From NCBI GenBank assembly GCA_020347665.1, contig CP070737.1:458158-522157 (forward strand): a stretch of DNA of 64,000 nucleotides, in the 5' to 3' direction. The stretch is from Nitrospiraceae bacterium. GTDB lineage: Bacteria > Nitrospirota > Thermodesulfovibrionia > Thermodesulfovibrionales > UBA6898. Positions 34,335 to 42,874 of the stretch are shown here, piece by piece. Position numbers and translations under genes: made by a program. A model generated the notes under the pieces. That model was not told the origin of the DNA and did no database searches. It was given only the letters and a program-made list of their open reading frames with translations. Position 1 is the stretch's first letter; the number at the start of each line of letters is the position of its first letter.

Positions 34335-34598
34335 TTAATCCTTTGGATGTGGATGAACGCTGATCTGTAATCGGTCCCTGTTCTTTCTCTCAAAATTGAC
34401 AATACCGTCAGCAACAGCATACAGTGTGTCGTCAGATCCTTTCCTTACATTGATGCCGGGATGAAATTTTGTTCCTCTCTGACGTATGAGGATATTGCCT
34501 GATTTAACAAGTTGTCCTCCGAATTTCTTTACACCTAACCGTTTTGATTCACTGTCTCTGCCGTTTCGAGAGCTTCCTACGCCCTTTTTATGTGCCAT
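34335..34598 (-). CDS. rpmA: Ribosomal protein bL27
   Basis: An 87-residue bL27 with the typical start [20 protein letters not shown] and the GVKKFGGQ-x-V-x-SGNIL-x-RQRGT core. The N-terminus has no cleavable Firmicute-type extension. It directly follows rplU (1-base gap). Confidence 0.97.
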   Translation of the reverse strand: MAHKKGVGSSRNGRDSESKRLGVKKFGGQLVKSGNILIRQRGTKFHPGINVRKGSDDTLYAVADGIVNFERKNRDRLQISVHPHPKD

Positions 34599-34599
34599 C

Positions 34600-34917
34600 T
34601 TATCCTCCGAAAACGATGTCTGTTATCTTCAATATGGTATAATGCTGACTGTGACCCCTGAGTTTTCTGTGTCCCTTTCTCGGTTTCTGTTTAAATACAA
34701 GAACCTTGTTCGACCTGCCGGAATCTTTCACCTCAGCTTTAACCAATGCATTATCAAGAAACGGAGTCCCCACATAAACAGAATCATCTTTGGCAAGGAG
34801 AAGAACCTTATTAAATTCTACCTTCCCCGTTGTATCATCCATTCTTTCGCTTATTCTCACCTCGTCACCTTGAGATACCCTGAGCTGTTCTCCTCCAGCT
34901 TCAACAATTGCGTACAT
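34600..34917 (-). CDS. rplU: Ribosomal protein bL21
   Basis: A 105-residue bL21 ([19 protein letters not shown] at the start, [17 protein letters not shown] near the end). It is the first gene of the leftward rplU-rpmA-obgE-proB unit and has an excellent ribosome binding site (CGGAGGTGAT). Confidence 0.97.
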   Translation of the reverse strand: MYAIVEAGGEQLRVSQGDEVRISERMDDTTGKVEFNKVLLLAKDDSVYVGTPFLDNALVKAEVKDSGRSNKVLVFKQKPRKGHRKLRGHSQHYTILKITDIVFGG

Positions 34918-34939
34918 GTTGTATCACCTCCGAAATAAT

Positions 34940-34969
34940 ATTAAAATATATATAATTTAAAAAAGTCAA
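34940..34969 (-). promoter_or_regulatory. Promoter of the rplU operon
   Basis: On the minus strand TTGACT (34964-34969) and TTTAAT (34940-34945) are 18 bases apart in a very AT-rich stretch, giving a leader of about 16-20 bases before rplU. Confidence 0.6.
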
Positions 34970-34984
34970 CTTTATCCAGGAAAA

Positions 34985-35046
34985 TAAAAAAACGAGTGCT
35001 TATCCTGTCTCCGATCAGGAAATCGGCCATTTATTCCTTCACTCGT
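34985..35046 (-). terminator. Terminator-like hairpin upstream of the rplU promoter
   Basis: On the minus strand ACGAGTG (35040-35046) pairs with CACTCGT (34992-34998), followed by seven T residues. Inside the 41-base loop CCGAT-CAGGAA-ATCGG forms a second hairpin. No leftward gene ends here, so the transcript it would end is not identified. Confidence 0.4.
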
Positions 35047-35084
35047 GTGTGAGCAAAGGATAAAAGTTCCTTGAGAAGTATTGA

Positions 35085-35112
35085 TTGACACATATGCTTT
35101 TTTTTGTTATGT
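35085..35112 (+). promoter_or_regulatory. Promoter of the 35119 gene, possibly leaderless
   Basis: TTGACA (35085-35090) and TTATGT (35107-35112) are 16 bases apart. Transcription would start almost at the first ATG (35119), and no Shine-Dalgarno sequence is visible. Confidence 0.45.
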
Positions 35113-35118
35113 TTTTTC

Positions 35119-35916
35119 ATGATGAAATGGCTTTTTTCTCTCTTTTTTTCACTAGTATTATTGATCCTTATGTTACCTGAACCTGGATTGTGTTTTGATA
35201 TATTAGGATTGCAGCCGGTCTCTCCTCATGGAGTTTTTTCGACGTTTAGCGCTGAGAGCAATCCGAAGCAGAAATATTCCTTCGAGTTGTCAGCCGAGAG
35301 TTCCATAGATCCGGATTTTTTTCGATATGCCCTGAAGGGATCATATGGTATTTCTGATTCCGTTGAGCTGAGCATCACTATTCCCTATGTCCATGAGTTT
35401 TTGGACACCATTGACGGTCTTGAAGACATTGCTTTCGGCGTCAAGCACAGGATTTATGATGAAGGCACATATGGACCTTCCATTGCCTATTTGATTCATG
35501 GATCGCTTTCCACCGGACGTGAAGAGCTGAGTTCGGACGGTAAGCTGGGGGTAGGATTGATTATCAGTAAGCGTATTCCGCCGTTCAGGGGTCATTTCAA
35601 TGCCCTATACGCCCGTCCTGGAGACAGTTCATTGGAGGATGAAATTATTCTATCCGGAGGAATAGAATTATCTATCGCCCATAACGTCTCGATGCTTGGT
35701 GAACTGCATGCAAAGAAGGGCTTCTATTCAGACGAATATGATCAAGTTGAAGCACGATTGGGATATCGGATAAAGACGACGGATACGATTTATACGAACA
35801 TTGGATTGGGCTTTGATCTCAAGAACAGATCGCCCGAATACCGTATTATCTTTTCCGTGGGTTTTGTTGCACCGCACGAAAAAAAACATCTGAAGAAAAT
35901 ATACGAAGAAGAGTAA
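35119..35916 (+). CDS. Putative outer-membrane beta-barrel protein
   Basis: A 265-residue exported protein: a hydrophobic signal (about 22 residues after MMKW) ending at GLCF, then a sequence of alternating amphipathic strands with aromatic ends (SFELSAESS, SDSVELSITIPYVHEF, LGYRIKTTDTIYTNIGLGFD), ending in RIIFSVGFVAP plus a short charged tail. This looks like a small beta-barrel of the phenol-degradation/DUF3187 transporter-like type, with unknown cargo. The ATG at 35119 or 35122 is preferred over a TTG at 35104 because the signal peptide then starts normally. The tat genes follow. Confidence 0.65.
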   Translation: MMKWLFSLFFSLVLLILMLPEPGLCFDILGLQPVSPHGVFSTFSAESNPKQKYSFELSAESSIDPDFFRYALKGSYGISDSVELSITIPYVHEFLDTIDGLEDIAFGVKHRIYDEGTYGPSIAYLIHGSLSTGREELSSDGKLGVGLIISKRIPPFRGHFNALYARPGDSSLEDEIILSGGIELSIAHNVSMLGELHAKKGFYSDEYDQVEARLGYRIKTTDTIYTNIGLGFDLKNRSPEYRIIFSVGFVAPHEKKHLKKIYEEE

Positions 35917-35953
35917 ATCAGGTTTCTAAAATAACGTCGTTAAGGATTATATC

Positions 35954-36334
35954 ATGTTTGATCTTGGCTTGCAGGAATTGATTGTAATTTTTTTTGTTGC
36001 TCTTCTTGTTGTCGGCCCCAAGAAACTTCCGGAACTTGCCAGAACTCTGGGTAAATGGATGACTGAGGTGCGAAGAGGTTTTTATCAGGCAAAATCTCAG
36101 ATAGAAACAGAGTTCGATCAGGTACGACAGGATACCGTAACAGGCAATGATACACATCTGGACGAAGTGCAGAAGGAAGACATTATGGAGCAGGACGAAG
36201 TGCAGAAGGAAGGCATTATGGAGCAGGACGAAGTGCAGAAGGAAGGCATTATGGAGCAGGACGAAGTGCAGAAGGAAGGCATTCCGGAGCAGGACGAAAT
36301 GCAGAAAAAATCCGGAGAAGGGGAAGGGATATAA
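35954..36334 (+). CDS. Twin-arginine translocase subunit TatA/TatB family with repeat tail
   Basis: A 126-residue protein. The N-terminal membrane helix MFDLGLQELIVIFFVALLVV, the GPKKLPELART hinge and the following amphipathic helix define the TatA/TatB family; the start MFD-x-G-x-x-ELI is closer to TatB. From residue 70 on the tail consists of four copies of the 11-residue unit DEVQKEGIMEQ (small variations) plus a partial fifth, very acidic. Such a tail is not part of the core family. tatC starts 2 bases after the stop codon, so the two form one translocase unit. Confidence 0.88.
   Translation: MFDLGLQELIVIFFVALLVVGPKKLPELARTLGKWMTEVRRGFYQAKSQIETEFDQVRQDTVTGNDTHLDEVQKEDIMEQDEVQKEGIMEQDEVQKEGIMEQDEVQKEGIPEQDEMQKKSGEGEGI
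36161..36310. repeat. 33-bp tandem repeat in the tatA/B tail
   Basis: Four full units start at 36161, 36194, 36227 and 36260, with a partial fifth at 36293. Units two and three are identical and the others differ by one to three bases. All keep the frame, encoding 11-residue acidic repeats. Confidence 0.9.
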
Positions 36335-36335
36335 A

Positions 36336-37115
36336 TTGGAAGAAGCTAAAATGCCTTTGACAGAACATCTCTCTGAATTACGAAAGAGAATTGTTGTGCC
36401 TCTGGTTTGTATTTGCCTGGCTTTTATTATTACATTTTATTTTTCGGAGAATATATTTAACCTCCTTTCTTTTCCTCTGAAATCGGAGCTGAAGCTGAAA
36501 CTCAACAGTCCTTATGTTCAAATCATTGAAAAAACATCGTCTCCTCTGAAGTCTCTCGTATTTCTCAGGCCTGCCGAAGCATTATGGATGCATTTCAAAA
36601 TTGCCTTTGTTGCGTCACTTATTATTAATTTGCCATTAATTTTTTATCAGTTCTGGCGGTATGTTTCTCCGGGTCTCCTTGCGCGGGAGAAGAAATTCTT
36701 GCTTCCTTTTCTCTTCTCTTCAACCGGCCTTTTTCTCTTAGGGGTATTGTTTTGCTTTTTAATTGTTCTCCCGTTTGCCTTATCTTTTCTCTTTGGCTAT
36801 AAGACACAGAATCTGGTGCCGATGATTGCAGTTGGTCACTATATCGATTTTGCCTTGAAGTTCATTTTAGCTTTTGGTCTTGTCTTCGAATTGCCGCTCA
36901 TAATTGTTTTTCTGACAAAATTTGGCTTCGTTACTCCGCAAAAACTTACCAGATTCAGAAAATACGCTGTGCTATTGGCCTTTGTAGCGGCGGCTATTCT
37001 GACCCCTACGCCTGATGCCTTTAACCAGACTCTCATGGCAGGCCCTATAATTCTCCTCTATGAAGTTGGTATACTACTATCGAAAATAATGTATCGGAAG
37101 AAAGACAATGGCTGA
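36336..37115 (+). CDS. tatC: Sec-independent protein translocase TatC
   Basis: Six-helix membrane core of the Tat system, 259 residues. Near the start PLTEHLSELRKRI is the signal-peptide contact region; RPAEALWMHFKIAF, FYQFWRYVSPGL and TPTPDAFNQTLMAGP are conserved. I use the TTG at 36336, which has a strong site (GAAGGGA) and yields the family-like beginning LEEAKMPLTEHL; an in-frame ATG at 36351 is possible. The frame is open much further upstream, but only as the out-of-frame reading of the tatA/B repeats. Confidence 0.94.
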   Translation: MEEAKMPLTEHLSELRKRIVVPLVCICLAFIITFYFSENIFNLLSFPLKSELKLKLNSPYVQIIEKTSSPLKSLVFLRPAEALWMHFKIAFVASLIINLPLIFYQFWRYVSPGLLAREKKFLLPFLFSSTGLFLLGVLFCFLIVLPFALSFLFGYKTQNLVPMIAVGHYIDFALKFILAFGLVFELPLIIVFLTKFGFVTPQKLTRFRKYAVLLAFVAAAILTPTPDAFNQTLMAGPIILLYEVGILLSKIMYRKKDNG

Positions 37116-37383
37116 TATACGTGGTAAAAGTGTCAAAGCTATAACCTATGATGTTGCTGATGGGTATGCTACGATCAATCCTATATTTCTGAAGTCCTTT
37201 CCCTCCGCACTCCTTAAGGATTTTTATAAGGAAATATTAAAAGTTCAGCAGGAAATTCGCACGTCCCGGTTTCCAACCGGTGATATTGATGCGATTCGTC
37301 GCAGAAATTTAAGACTTCAGCGTCTGAACACATCCGTAATTATCATTAGAAATTTTGCCAGAGAACGTAGGATTCAGCTGTAG
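37108..37383 (+). CDS. Hypothetical 91-residue protein coupled to tatC
   Basis: Small, basic, soluble protein whose ATG lies 8 bases inside the end of tatC, so it is translationally coupled. The C-terminal half is strongly helical and Arg-rich (DIDAIRRRNLRLQRLN). The repeated IR/LR pattern suggests binding to a nucleic acid or to a partner protein, but I do not recognise a family. Confidence 0.6.
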   Translation: MADIRGKSVKAITYDVADGYATINPIFLKSFPSALLKDFYKEILKVQQEIRTSRFPTGDIDAIRRRNLRLQRLNTSVIIIRNFARERRIQL

Positions 37384-37518
37384 ACCGCCTTTACTTCAAT
37401 CAATCTTCCATGCCGTATACCGTTATGATTTCACTGCAGCTTCATTGACAAAATGTTCTGATACAAAATATAATTAGGGCAAAACGAAAACGCTAATTGG
37501 TGGCAAAAGGAGGAATGC

Positions 37519-37851
37519 ATGTCTGAGGGTGTACTTGAGGTTACTACTGATACCTGGGAAAAAGAGGTGATGAATTCCGCTGGTCTGATTATGATCGATT
37601 TCTGGGCTGTATGGTGCGGACCCTGCCGCATCGTTGCACCGACGGTTGAGGAACTGTCCAAAGAATACAGCGGAAAAGTCAAAATAATGAAACTCAATAC
37701 AGATGAAAATCCTGATATCGCCAGTAAATATAAAATAATGGGCATACCCACCTTGATGTTTTTTAAAGACGGGCAGAGAGTCGACCAGGTTGTCGGTGCT
37801 GTTCCCAAACCACAGCTAAAAGCAAAAATTGACTCACTGCTCACTTCCTGA
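37519..37851 (+). CDS. trxA: Thioredoxin
   Basis: A 110-residue classical thioredoxin with the redox site WCGPC (C33, C36), the buried DFWA before it, and the cis-Pro loop GIPT at about residue 75. No signal peptide, so it acts in the cytoplasm. The ribosome binding site AAAAGGAGG is strong. It sits upstream of a TlpA-like lipoprotein, but with separate likely roles. Confidence 0.95.
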   Translation: MSEGVLEVTTDTWEKEVMNSAGLIMIDFWAVWCGPCRIVAPTVEELSKEYSGKVKIMKLNTDENPDIASKYKIMGIPTLMFFKDGQRVDQVVGAVPKPQLKAKIDSLLTS

Positions 37852-37901
37852 TTGCGCTGGAATACGCGGCATTATTTCCTGAGACCACTTTTGAGAGGCT
37901 T

Positions 37902-38417
37902 ATGTTGAAACGTATAGCGCAATTCGTTGTCATTCTGTTCTGCACAGCTTTTGTCTCTTGTGATAGCACTCAGGACATGAAAAAGACGGTTCAGAAAGGG
38001 TTACCTGCTCCGAACTTTACACTTTCAGATATCAATGGCAGGGATGTTAGTTTATCGGATTTCAGAGGCAAAGTAGTTTTACTGGAATTCTGGGCAACAT
38101 GGTGTCCCCCCTGCATAGAATCTGTTCCAGAACTTATTATGCTCCAGGAAAGATATAAAGAAAAGGGCTTTACTATCGTGGCAATATCGCTGGACAAGGG
38201 CGCGGATAAAAACAGCATGGTTGCGGCATTTTCAGATAAATTCAAGATAAATTACCCTATTCTTTTTGCTGATGAGAATATTATTGATAGCTATCAGATT
38301 ATTAGCATACCTACTAGTGTAATTCTGGACAGAGACGGTGTCGTTATACACATCTATTCGTCATACGGTATGGACTTTGAAGATCATCTGAGTAAGGAGA
38401 TAGAGAAGGTATTATAA
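37902..38417 (+). CDS. TlpA/ResA-like thiol-disulfide oxidoreductase lipoprotein
   Basis: A 171-residue thioredoxin-fold protein for the cell envelope. The signal segment ends in FVSC (C20), an acceptable lipobox. The redox site is WCPPC (C68, C71) in EFWATWCPPCIES, followed by the AhpC/TSA-type insert with YKEKGFTIVAISLD and cis-Pro IPTSV. Such proteins reduce apo-cytochrome c or other envelope thiols. The stop codon directly abuts the ffh start (no gap). Confidence 0.88.
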   Translation: MLKRIAQFVVILFCTAFVSCDSTQDMKKTVQKGLPAPNFTLSDINGRDVSLSDFRGKVVLLEFWATWCPPCIESVPELIMLQERYKEKGFTIVAISLDKGADKNSMVAAFSDKFKINYPILFADENIIDSYQIISIPTSVILDRDGVVIHIYSSYGMDFEDHLSKEIEKVL

Positions 38418-39737
38418 ATGCTTGAAAGCTTGAGCGATAAACTGGATGCGGTTCTCAGAAAGCTGAAAGGCAAGGGTCTGCTGAAAGAAGAAGACATCGA
38501 GACTGCTCTCAAGGAAATAAGACTGGCACTTCTTGAAGCGGATGTCAATTTCAGAGTCGTAAAAGATTTTGTTCAGAAGATCAAGGCCAAGGCTACTGGC
38601 AAAGAAATACTCGAAAGTCTAACTCCGGGTCAGCAGGTCGTGAAAATCGTTCATGAGGAACTCTGTACTTTGCTCGGCACGTCTCATACAAAAATTGCCC
38701 TTTCACCAAATCCTCCTACGATCCTAATGATGGTGGGTCTTCAGGGGTCGGGGAAGACGACAACCGCTGCAAAACTGGCCAGGATCTTCAAGAAAGAGGG
38801 AAGACGGCCGATGCTTGTGGCATGCGATCTTCAGAGACCCGCTGCCATTGATCAGCTCATAACGTTAGGAAAACAGCTGGATGTCAATGTTTTTCATTCA
38901 AAGGAAAGCAAAGATCCGGTTGCGCTCGCGCAGGAATCTGTCAGGAAAGCAAGACTGGACGCTCAGGATATTCTCATTGTGGATACCGCCGGAAGACTGC
39001 ACATAGACGATCGTCTTATGGAAGAACTGATCACAATCAAGAACGCTATCACTCCAAAAGAGATCCTTTTTGTGGCAGATGCAATGACCGGACAGGATGC
39101 TGTGACGATTGCTCGGCAGTTTAATGAAAAAATAGGAATAGACGGAATTATTCTTACAAAGATGGACGGAGATGCACGGGGTGGAGCGGCTCTTTCAATA
39201 CGATCCATAACTGATAGGCCGATCAAATTTATAGGTGTTGGAGAAAAAATCGATATGCTGGAGCCTTTTCATCCAGACAGAGTTGCTTCACGGATTCTTG
39301 GCATGGGTGATGTGCTGAGTTTAATCGATAAAGCACAGCAGAATTTTGATCAGAAAGAAGCAGAAAAACTTCAAGATCGGATTCTGACCGATTCGTTCAC
39401 CTTTGATGATTTAAGGGAACAGCTGAGGAAAGTTAGAAGTATGGGACCGCTTGAGAATCTGCTGGGCATGATACCAGGAATAGGGAAATTAAAGAATATT
39501 AATGTTGACCAGAAAGAATTTATCAAAGTGGAAGCTATCATAAACTCAATGACAAAACAGGAAAAAATAAATCATAACGTACTCAATGGAAGCAGGAGGA
39601 AGCGAATCGCCCGGGGAAGCGGGACGACAGTGGCTGACGTCAACAGAGTTATCAAGCAATATATTGAGCTCAAAAAAATGCTTAAGAGGTTTAAAGGCAA
39701 GAAGAAACTTTCATTGCCAAACGCATTTCCCTTTTAA
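38418..39737 (+). CDS. ffh: Signal recognition particle protein Ffh
   Basis: GTPase of the bacterial SRP, 439 residues. The N domain is followed by the G domain (GLQGSGKTTTAAKLA, DTAGRLHID, TKMDGDARGGAALS) and the Met-rich M domain with GPLENLLGMIPG and the RNA-binding RRKRIARGSGTTVADVNRVI segment. The start ATG immediately follows the TlpA-like stop codon. It heads the classical ffh-rpsP-khpA-rimM-trmD-rplS-rnhB neighbourhood. Confidence 0.97.
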   Translation: MLESLSDKLDAVLRKLKGKGLLKEEDIETALKEIRLALLEADVNFRVVKDFVQKIKAKATGKEILESLTPGQQVVKIVHEELCTLLGTSHTKIALSPNPPTILMMVGLQGSGKTTTAAKLARIFKKEGRRPMLVACDLQRPAAIDQLITLGKQLDVNVFHSKESKDPVALAQESVRKARLDAQDILIVDTAGRLHIDDRLMEELITIKNAITPKEILFVADAMTGQDAVTIARQFNEKIGIDGIILTKMDGDARGGAALSIRSITDRPIKFIGVGEKIDMLEPFHPDRVASRILGMGDVLSLIDKAQQNFDQKEAEKLQDRILTDSFTFDDLREQLRKVRSMGPLENLLGMIPGIGKLKNINVDQKEFIKVEAIINSMTKQEKINHNVLNGSRRKRIARGSGTTVADVNRVIKQYIELKKMLKRFKGKKKLSLPNAFPF

Positions 39738-39800
39738 TGGACGCTCTCCTTTGATCTGGCTCGTAAGGACTCGTAGCGGCATTCCGGGGGTTACTCCAAA

Positions 39801-39822
39801 CTGCCTGTCTTCCGTCAGGCAG
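39801..39822. terminator. Hairpin after ffh
   Basis: CTGCCTG (39801-39807) and CAGGCAG (39816-39822) make a perfect 7-bp stem with an 8-base loop, 64 bases after ffh. No T-run follows, so it may shape mRNA processing rather than end transcription. Confidence 0.4.
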
Positions 39823-39918
39823 ACATAACGACGGTCAGGGAGCACGTGCGCGATACGGGGTTTACTTTGTCATATTCAATATATTAAAATTTATGATATC
39901 TCAAACAAGGAGGATTCG

Positions 39919-40155
39919 TTGGTTAAGATACGTCTAACGCGCATAGGAACGCATAAGAGACCTTTTTATCGGTTTGTTGTTGCTGATTCCAGGACAAGAA
40001 GAGATGGCCGTTTTATAGAAATTTTGGGTACCTATAACCCTCTGCAGAAACCATCAGAAATCAAGATAGATTTGGAAAAAGCCAGACTGTGGATACAGAA
40101 AGGGGCACAGCCTACTGCTACGGTATTGAAACTAATGCAAAAGGCTGGATTATAA
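39919..40155 (+). CDS. rpsP: Ribosomal protein bS16
   Basis: A 78-residue bS16 ([20 protein letters not shown] at the start, [13 protein letters not shown] in the middle). The start is a TTG directly behind a near-perfect AAGGAGG site; no ATG exists at the right place. Confidence 0.96.
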   Translation: MVKIRLTRIGTHKRPFYRFVVADSRTRRDGRFIEILGTYNPLQKPSEIKIDLEKARLWIQKGAQPTATVLKLMQKAGL

Positions 40156-40183
40156 GCAGCCAAACTTTCACTTGGAGGTAGGA

Positions 40184-40417
40184 ATGATGAAAGACTTAGT
40201 TGGAATGATGGCAAAAGCGCTCGTTGACAAACCTGAAGATGTACTGGTAAATGAGATTGACGGTGAAAAAACCACGGTTTATGAACTCAGGGTTTCATCA
40301 AGTGATCTCGGAAAAGTTATCGGCAAGCAGGGCAAGACTGCCCGGGCAATGAGAACGATTCTCAGTGCGGCGGGGACGAAAGTTGGCAAACGCTGTGTGC
40401 TTGAGATTCTCGAATAG
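40184..40417 (+). CDS. khpA: KH-domain RNA-binding protein KhpA
   Basis: A 77-residue protein with one KH domain. [21 protein letters not shown] contains the GxxG loop (GKQG). The start at 40184 lies behind GGAGG; a second ATG follows directly. In other bacteria KhpA pairs with KhpB and affects cell size and translation. Its place between rpsP and rimM is the standard one. Confidence 0.93.
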   Translation: MMKDLVGMMAKALVDKPEDVLVNEIDGEKTTVYELRVSSSDLGKVIGKQGKTARAMRTILSAAGTKVGKRCVLEILE

Positions 40418-40436
40418 AACGAACAAGGAGCTTTAA

Positions 40437-40955
40437 CCTTTTAATAAATCACATTACATCGCCTTATTACAAATCGTAAAATCCTGGGGGCTTAAGGGTG
40501 AAATCAAGGCCCTCCCCCTATCGGATCACCCAGAGATCCTCCATCCTGGAAAAAGAGTCACAGTTTGCACCCCTGATGGCTTAAAAGAAGAAAAGCACAT
40601 TACGTCTATACGAAAACAGAACAGGTTCATTATTCTGTCATTCGCTGATGTTAAAAGTCCTGAGGTAGCATCACGATACAGAGGTGCAACCGTGAATATC
40701 CAGCGAAGAGAATACCCTGATCTGATGGAGGGAGAGTTTTTCTATGACGAAATTATTGGGATTGCTGTCTATACCGACGAAGGTGAGTTTTTAGGTGAAG
40801 TGCATGATATCTTCAATACCGGCAGCAATGATGTGTATGTCATCAAAAAAAACAAAAAAGAGTATTTACTACCGGCGATCAAAGATGTTATTAAAGAAAT
40901 TGATATTGTAAGCGGCAGAATGATTATTACCCTTATCGATGGATTGCTGGATTGA
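40437..40955 (+). CDS. rimM: Ribosome maturation factor RimM, without a visible canonical start codon
   Basis: The frame from the TAA at 40434-40436 to the stop at 40955 encodes a full RimM of about 172 residues. IALLQIVKSWGLKGEIKALPL is the family's N-terminal barrel, YRGATVNIQRREYPDL the linker, and YDEIIGIAVYTDEGEFLGEV with EYLLPAI the PRC-barrel domain. RimM helps assemble the 30S head. The frame holds no ATG, GTG or TTG before GTG 40692, which would delete the whole first domain. A good site AAGGAG is at 40425-40430, so translation should begin near 40437-40443 on a non-standard codon, or the start has been altered by a mutation or an assembly error. Confidence 0.85.
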   Translation, partial: PFNKSHYIALLQIVKSWGLKGEIKALPLSDHPEILHPGKRVTVCTPDGLKEEKHITSIRKQNRFIILSFADVKSPEVASRYRGATVNIQRREYPDLMEGEFFYDEIIGIAVYTDEGEFLGEVHDIFNTGSNDVYVIKKNKKEYLLPAIKDVIKEIDIVSGRMIITLIDGLLD

Positions 40956-41103
40956 CGCTGTCTATATGACAGACGTATTGCTGTTGTATGCCCGTATCTA
41001 TGGCACAGACGAAAGTCCACAGCAGTGCCGCTGCTCCTCGGATGAGCGACTGTCTTCACTTACCGCTATCACTTTTCTCGGGTGATGCGATATTATATAT
41101 TCA

Positions 41104-41838
41104 ATGAAATTCAATGTTGTAACTATTTTTCCTGAAATAGTTCACGCCTACGTCGGCATGAGTATCCTGAAGCGGGCTGTCGAGAAGAATCTGATAACCG
41201 TGGATATTCATAATCTGAGAGATTATGCAGAAGATAAACATAAGATGGTCGATGACTATCCCTATGGTGGAGGATCTGGCATGGTTATGAAACCGGAGCC
41301 TTTTTTCAGGATTGCTGAATCGATATGGCCTCAGAAGAACAAAAGAAAGATTATAGCTCTTTCCCCGAAAGGACGATTATTTACCCAGGAGCTCGCCTCG
41401 GAGATTTCCCGTGAAAGCAGGGACATTGTGCTGTTATGTGGCAGATATGAGGCGATAGATGAACGGGTTATGCAGCACCTGGCAGATGATGAAATTTCTA
41501 TAGGTGATTATATATTGACTGGCGGAGAACTACCGGCTTTGGTTATAATAGACGCTGTTTCGAGACTGCTCACGGGTGTGCTCGGTGACTCTCATTCTGC
41601 GAAGGAAGAATCTTTTTCATGGGGATTACTTGATTATCCTCATTATACGAGACCGGATGAATATGACGGCATGGCAGTACCACGAGTGTTGCTATCCGGC
41701 AATCATAACGAAATTACGTTATGGAGAAAAAAACAGGCATTAAAGATTACTCAGAAGCGAAGGCCTGACCTACTCAGAAAATATTCGCTTACGCAAGACG
41801 AACAAAGATTACTTAATGATATAAAGGAGGAGTTGTGA
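41104..41838 (+). CDS. trmD: tRNA (guanine-N1)-methyltransferase TrmD
   Basis: SPOUT methyltransferase making m1G37 in tRNA, 244 residues. VVTIFPEIV at the start, [30 protein letters not shown] and [22 protein letters not shown] form the trefoil knot; the C-terminal half with [10 protein letters not shown] binds tRNA. It is separated from rimM by 148 bases and has no strong ribosome binding site. It overlaps rplS by one base. Confidence 0.97.
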   Translation: MKFNVVTIFPEIVHAYVGMSILKRAVEKNLITVDIHNLRDYAEDKHKMVDDYPYGGGSGMVMKPEPFFRIAESIWPQKNKRKIIALSPKGRLFTQELASEISRESRDIVLLCGRYEAIDERVMQHLADDEISIGDYILTGGELPALVIIDAVSRLLTGVLGDSHSAKEESFSWGLLDYPHYTRPDEYDGMAVPRVLLSGNHNEITLWRKKQALKITQKRRPDLLRKYSLTQDEQRLLNDIKEEL

Positions 41839-42194
41839 TGACATTGATAGATGCTTTAGAAGAGGGATTTAAAAGAAATCCCGGAACATTCAGTGTTGGA
41901 GATACGGTAAAGGTGTCCGTCAAGGTTGTTGAAGGTGACAAGGAGCGGATACAGCCTTTTCAGGGAGTTGTAATCGCAAGACGAGGGAGTGGGACTAGAG
42001 AGACATTTATGGTCAGAAAAGTCTCTTTTGGAGTAGGCGTGGAAAGGATATTTCCTGTCTGTTCACCCACGATACAGAAGGTTGAGGTCCTGAAGAGAGG
42101 CGATGTAAGAAGATCGAAACTTTACTATATTCGCGGCAAGAAGGGCAAGTCGGCAAAGATTAAGGAAAAAGACATCACCTCGTCAGCTTCCTGA
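41838..42194 (+). CDS. rplS: Ribosomal protein bL19
   Basis: A 118-residue bL19 with [19 protein letters not shown] and [12 protein letters not shown], and [17 protein letters not shown]. The ATG at 41838 overlaps the trmD TGA stop and lies behind AAAGGAGGAG. Confidence 0.97.
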   Translation: MTLIDALEEGFKRNPGTFSVGDTVKVSVKVVEGDKERIQPFQGVVIARRGSGTRETFMVRKVSFGVGVERIFPVCSPTIQKVEVLKRGDVRRSKLYYIRGKKGKSAKIKEKDITSSAS

Positions 42195-42206
42195 ACATTT
42201 TTTGAA

Positions 42207-42821
42207 ATGAGTATTTACCAGTATGATGAAACCTACAGACACAAGGGGTATCAACTCATTGCTGGTATTGATGAAGCAGGACGGGGTCCTCTTGCCGGTC
42301 CTGTAGTTGCGGCAGCCGTTGTCCTTGCGTCAGATGTCCGGATAAAAGGACTCAAGGATTCCAAGAAAGTAGCAGAGCGTTACTTTCCAGATTTGTTCCT
42401 TGACATCTTTTCGCGATCAGCAGGCATAGGCATCGGTATTGTGTACAATGAGGAAATCGACCGGTTGAATATTTTGAGATCCACCAGACTTGCGATGCAA
42501 AAAGCTGTGGATGATCTTGTCGTTTCTCCCGATTTTCTCATTATTGACGCTATGAAACTGACTTCTGTTCCGATAGAACAGGTTTCCCCGATCAAGGCCG
42601 ATGCAAAGAGCGCATCGGTCGCTGCCGCTTCCATCGTGGCCAAACATGTCAGGGATTCAATAATGCATGCTTATCACAGGTTCTATCCTGTTTATAATTT
42701 CAGAAAACACAAGGGATACTGTACACGGGAACATTTAGAACGGCTTCGAACCTACGGTCCGTGTCCGATACACAGAAAATCATTTAAGAAAGTTACGACT
42801 ATTGCTTTGCCTTTTCAATAA
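42207..42821 (+). CDS. rnhB: Ribonuclease HII
   Basis: Removes RNA from RNA-DNA hybrids, 204 residues. IAGIDEAGRGPLAGPVVAAAV has the first acidic residues (DEAGRG), DSKKVAE the second, LIIDAMKL the third and AASIVAKHVRD the fourth. It ends the ribosomal-protein block. Confidence 0.96.
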   Translation: MSIYQYDETYRHKGYQLIAGIDEAGRGPLAGPVVAAAVVLASDVRIKGLKDSKKVAERYFPDLFLDIFSRSAGIGIGIVYNEEIDRLNILRSTRLAMQKAVDDLVVSPDFLIIDAMKLTSVPIEQVSPIKADAKSASVAAASIVAKHVRDSIMHAYHRFYPVYNFRKHKGYCTREHLERLRTYGPCPIHRKSFKKVTTIALPFQ

Positions 42822-42862
42822 TGAATAAGATATTTTGAGTTTTTTTATCCCGTAGGATAGCA

Positions 42863-42868
42863 TATAAT
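42863..42868 (+). promoter_or_regulatory. -10 box of the DtxR-family gene, likely leaderless
   Basis: A perfect TATAAT lies 6 bases before the ATG at 42875, so transcription would start at or next to the start codon. No Shine-Dalgarno sequence is present. A -35-like TTGAGT is 22 bases upstream, longer than ideal. Confidence 0.45.
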
Positions 42869-42874
42869 TTATTT

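Noticed and set aside
36161-36310. CRISPR-like periodic repeat
   Set aside because: The units are directly adjacent with no spacers and encode protein in frame within tatA/B, so it is a coding tandem repeat.
36147-36335. N-terminal Arg/Lys/Trp-rich extension of tatC
   Set aside because: It is the +1-shifted reading of the tatA/B repeat; tatC has a well-placed start at 36336 with its own ribosome binding site.
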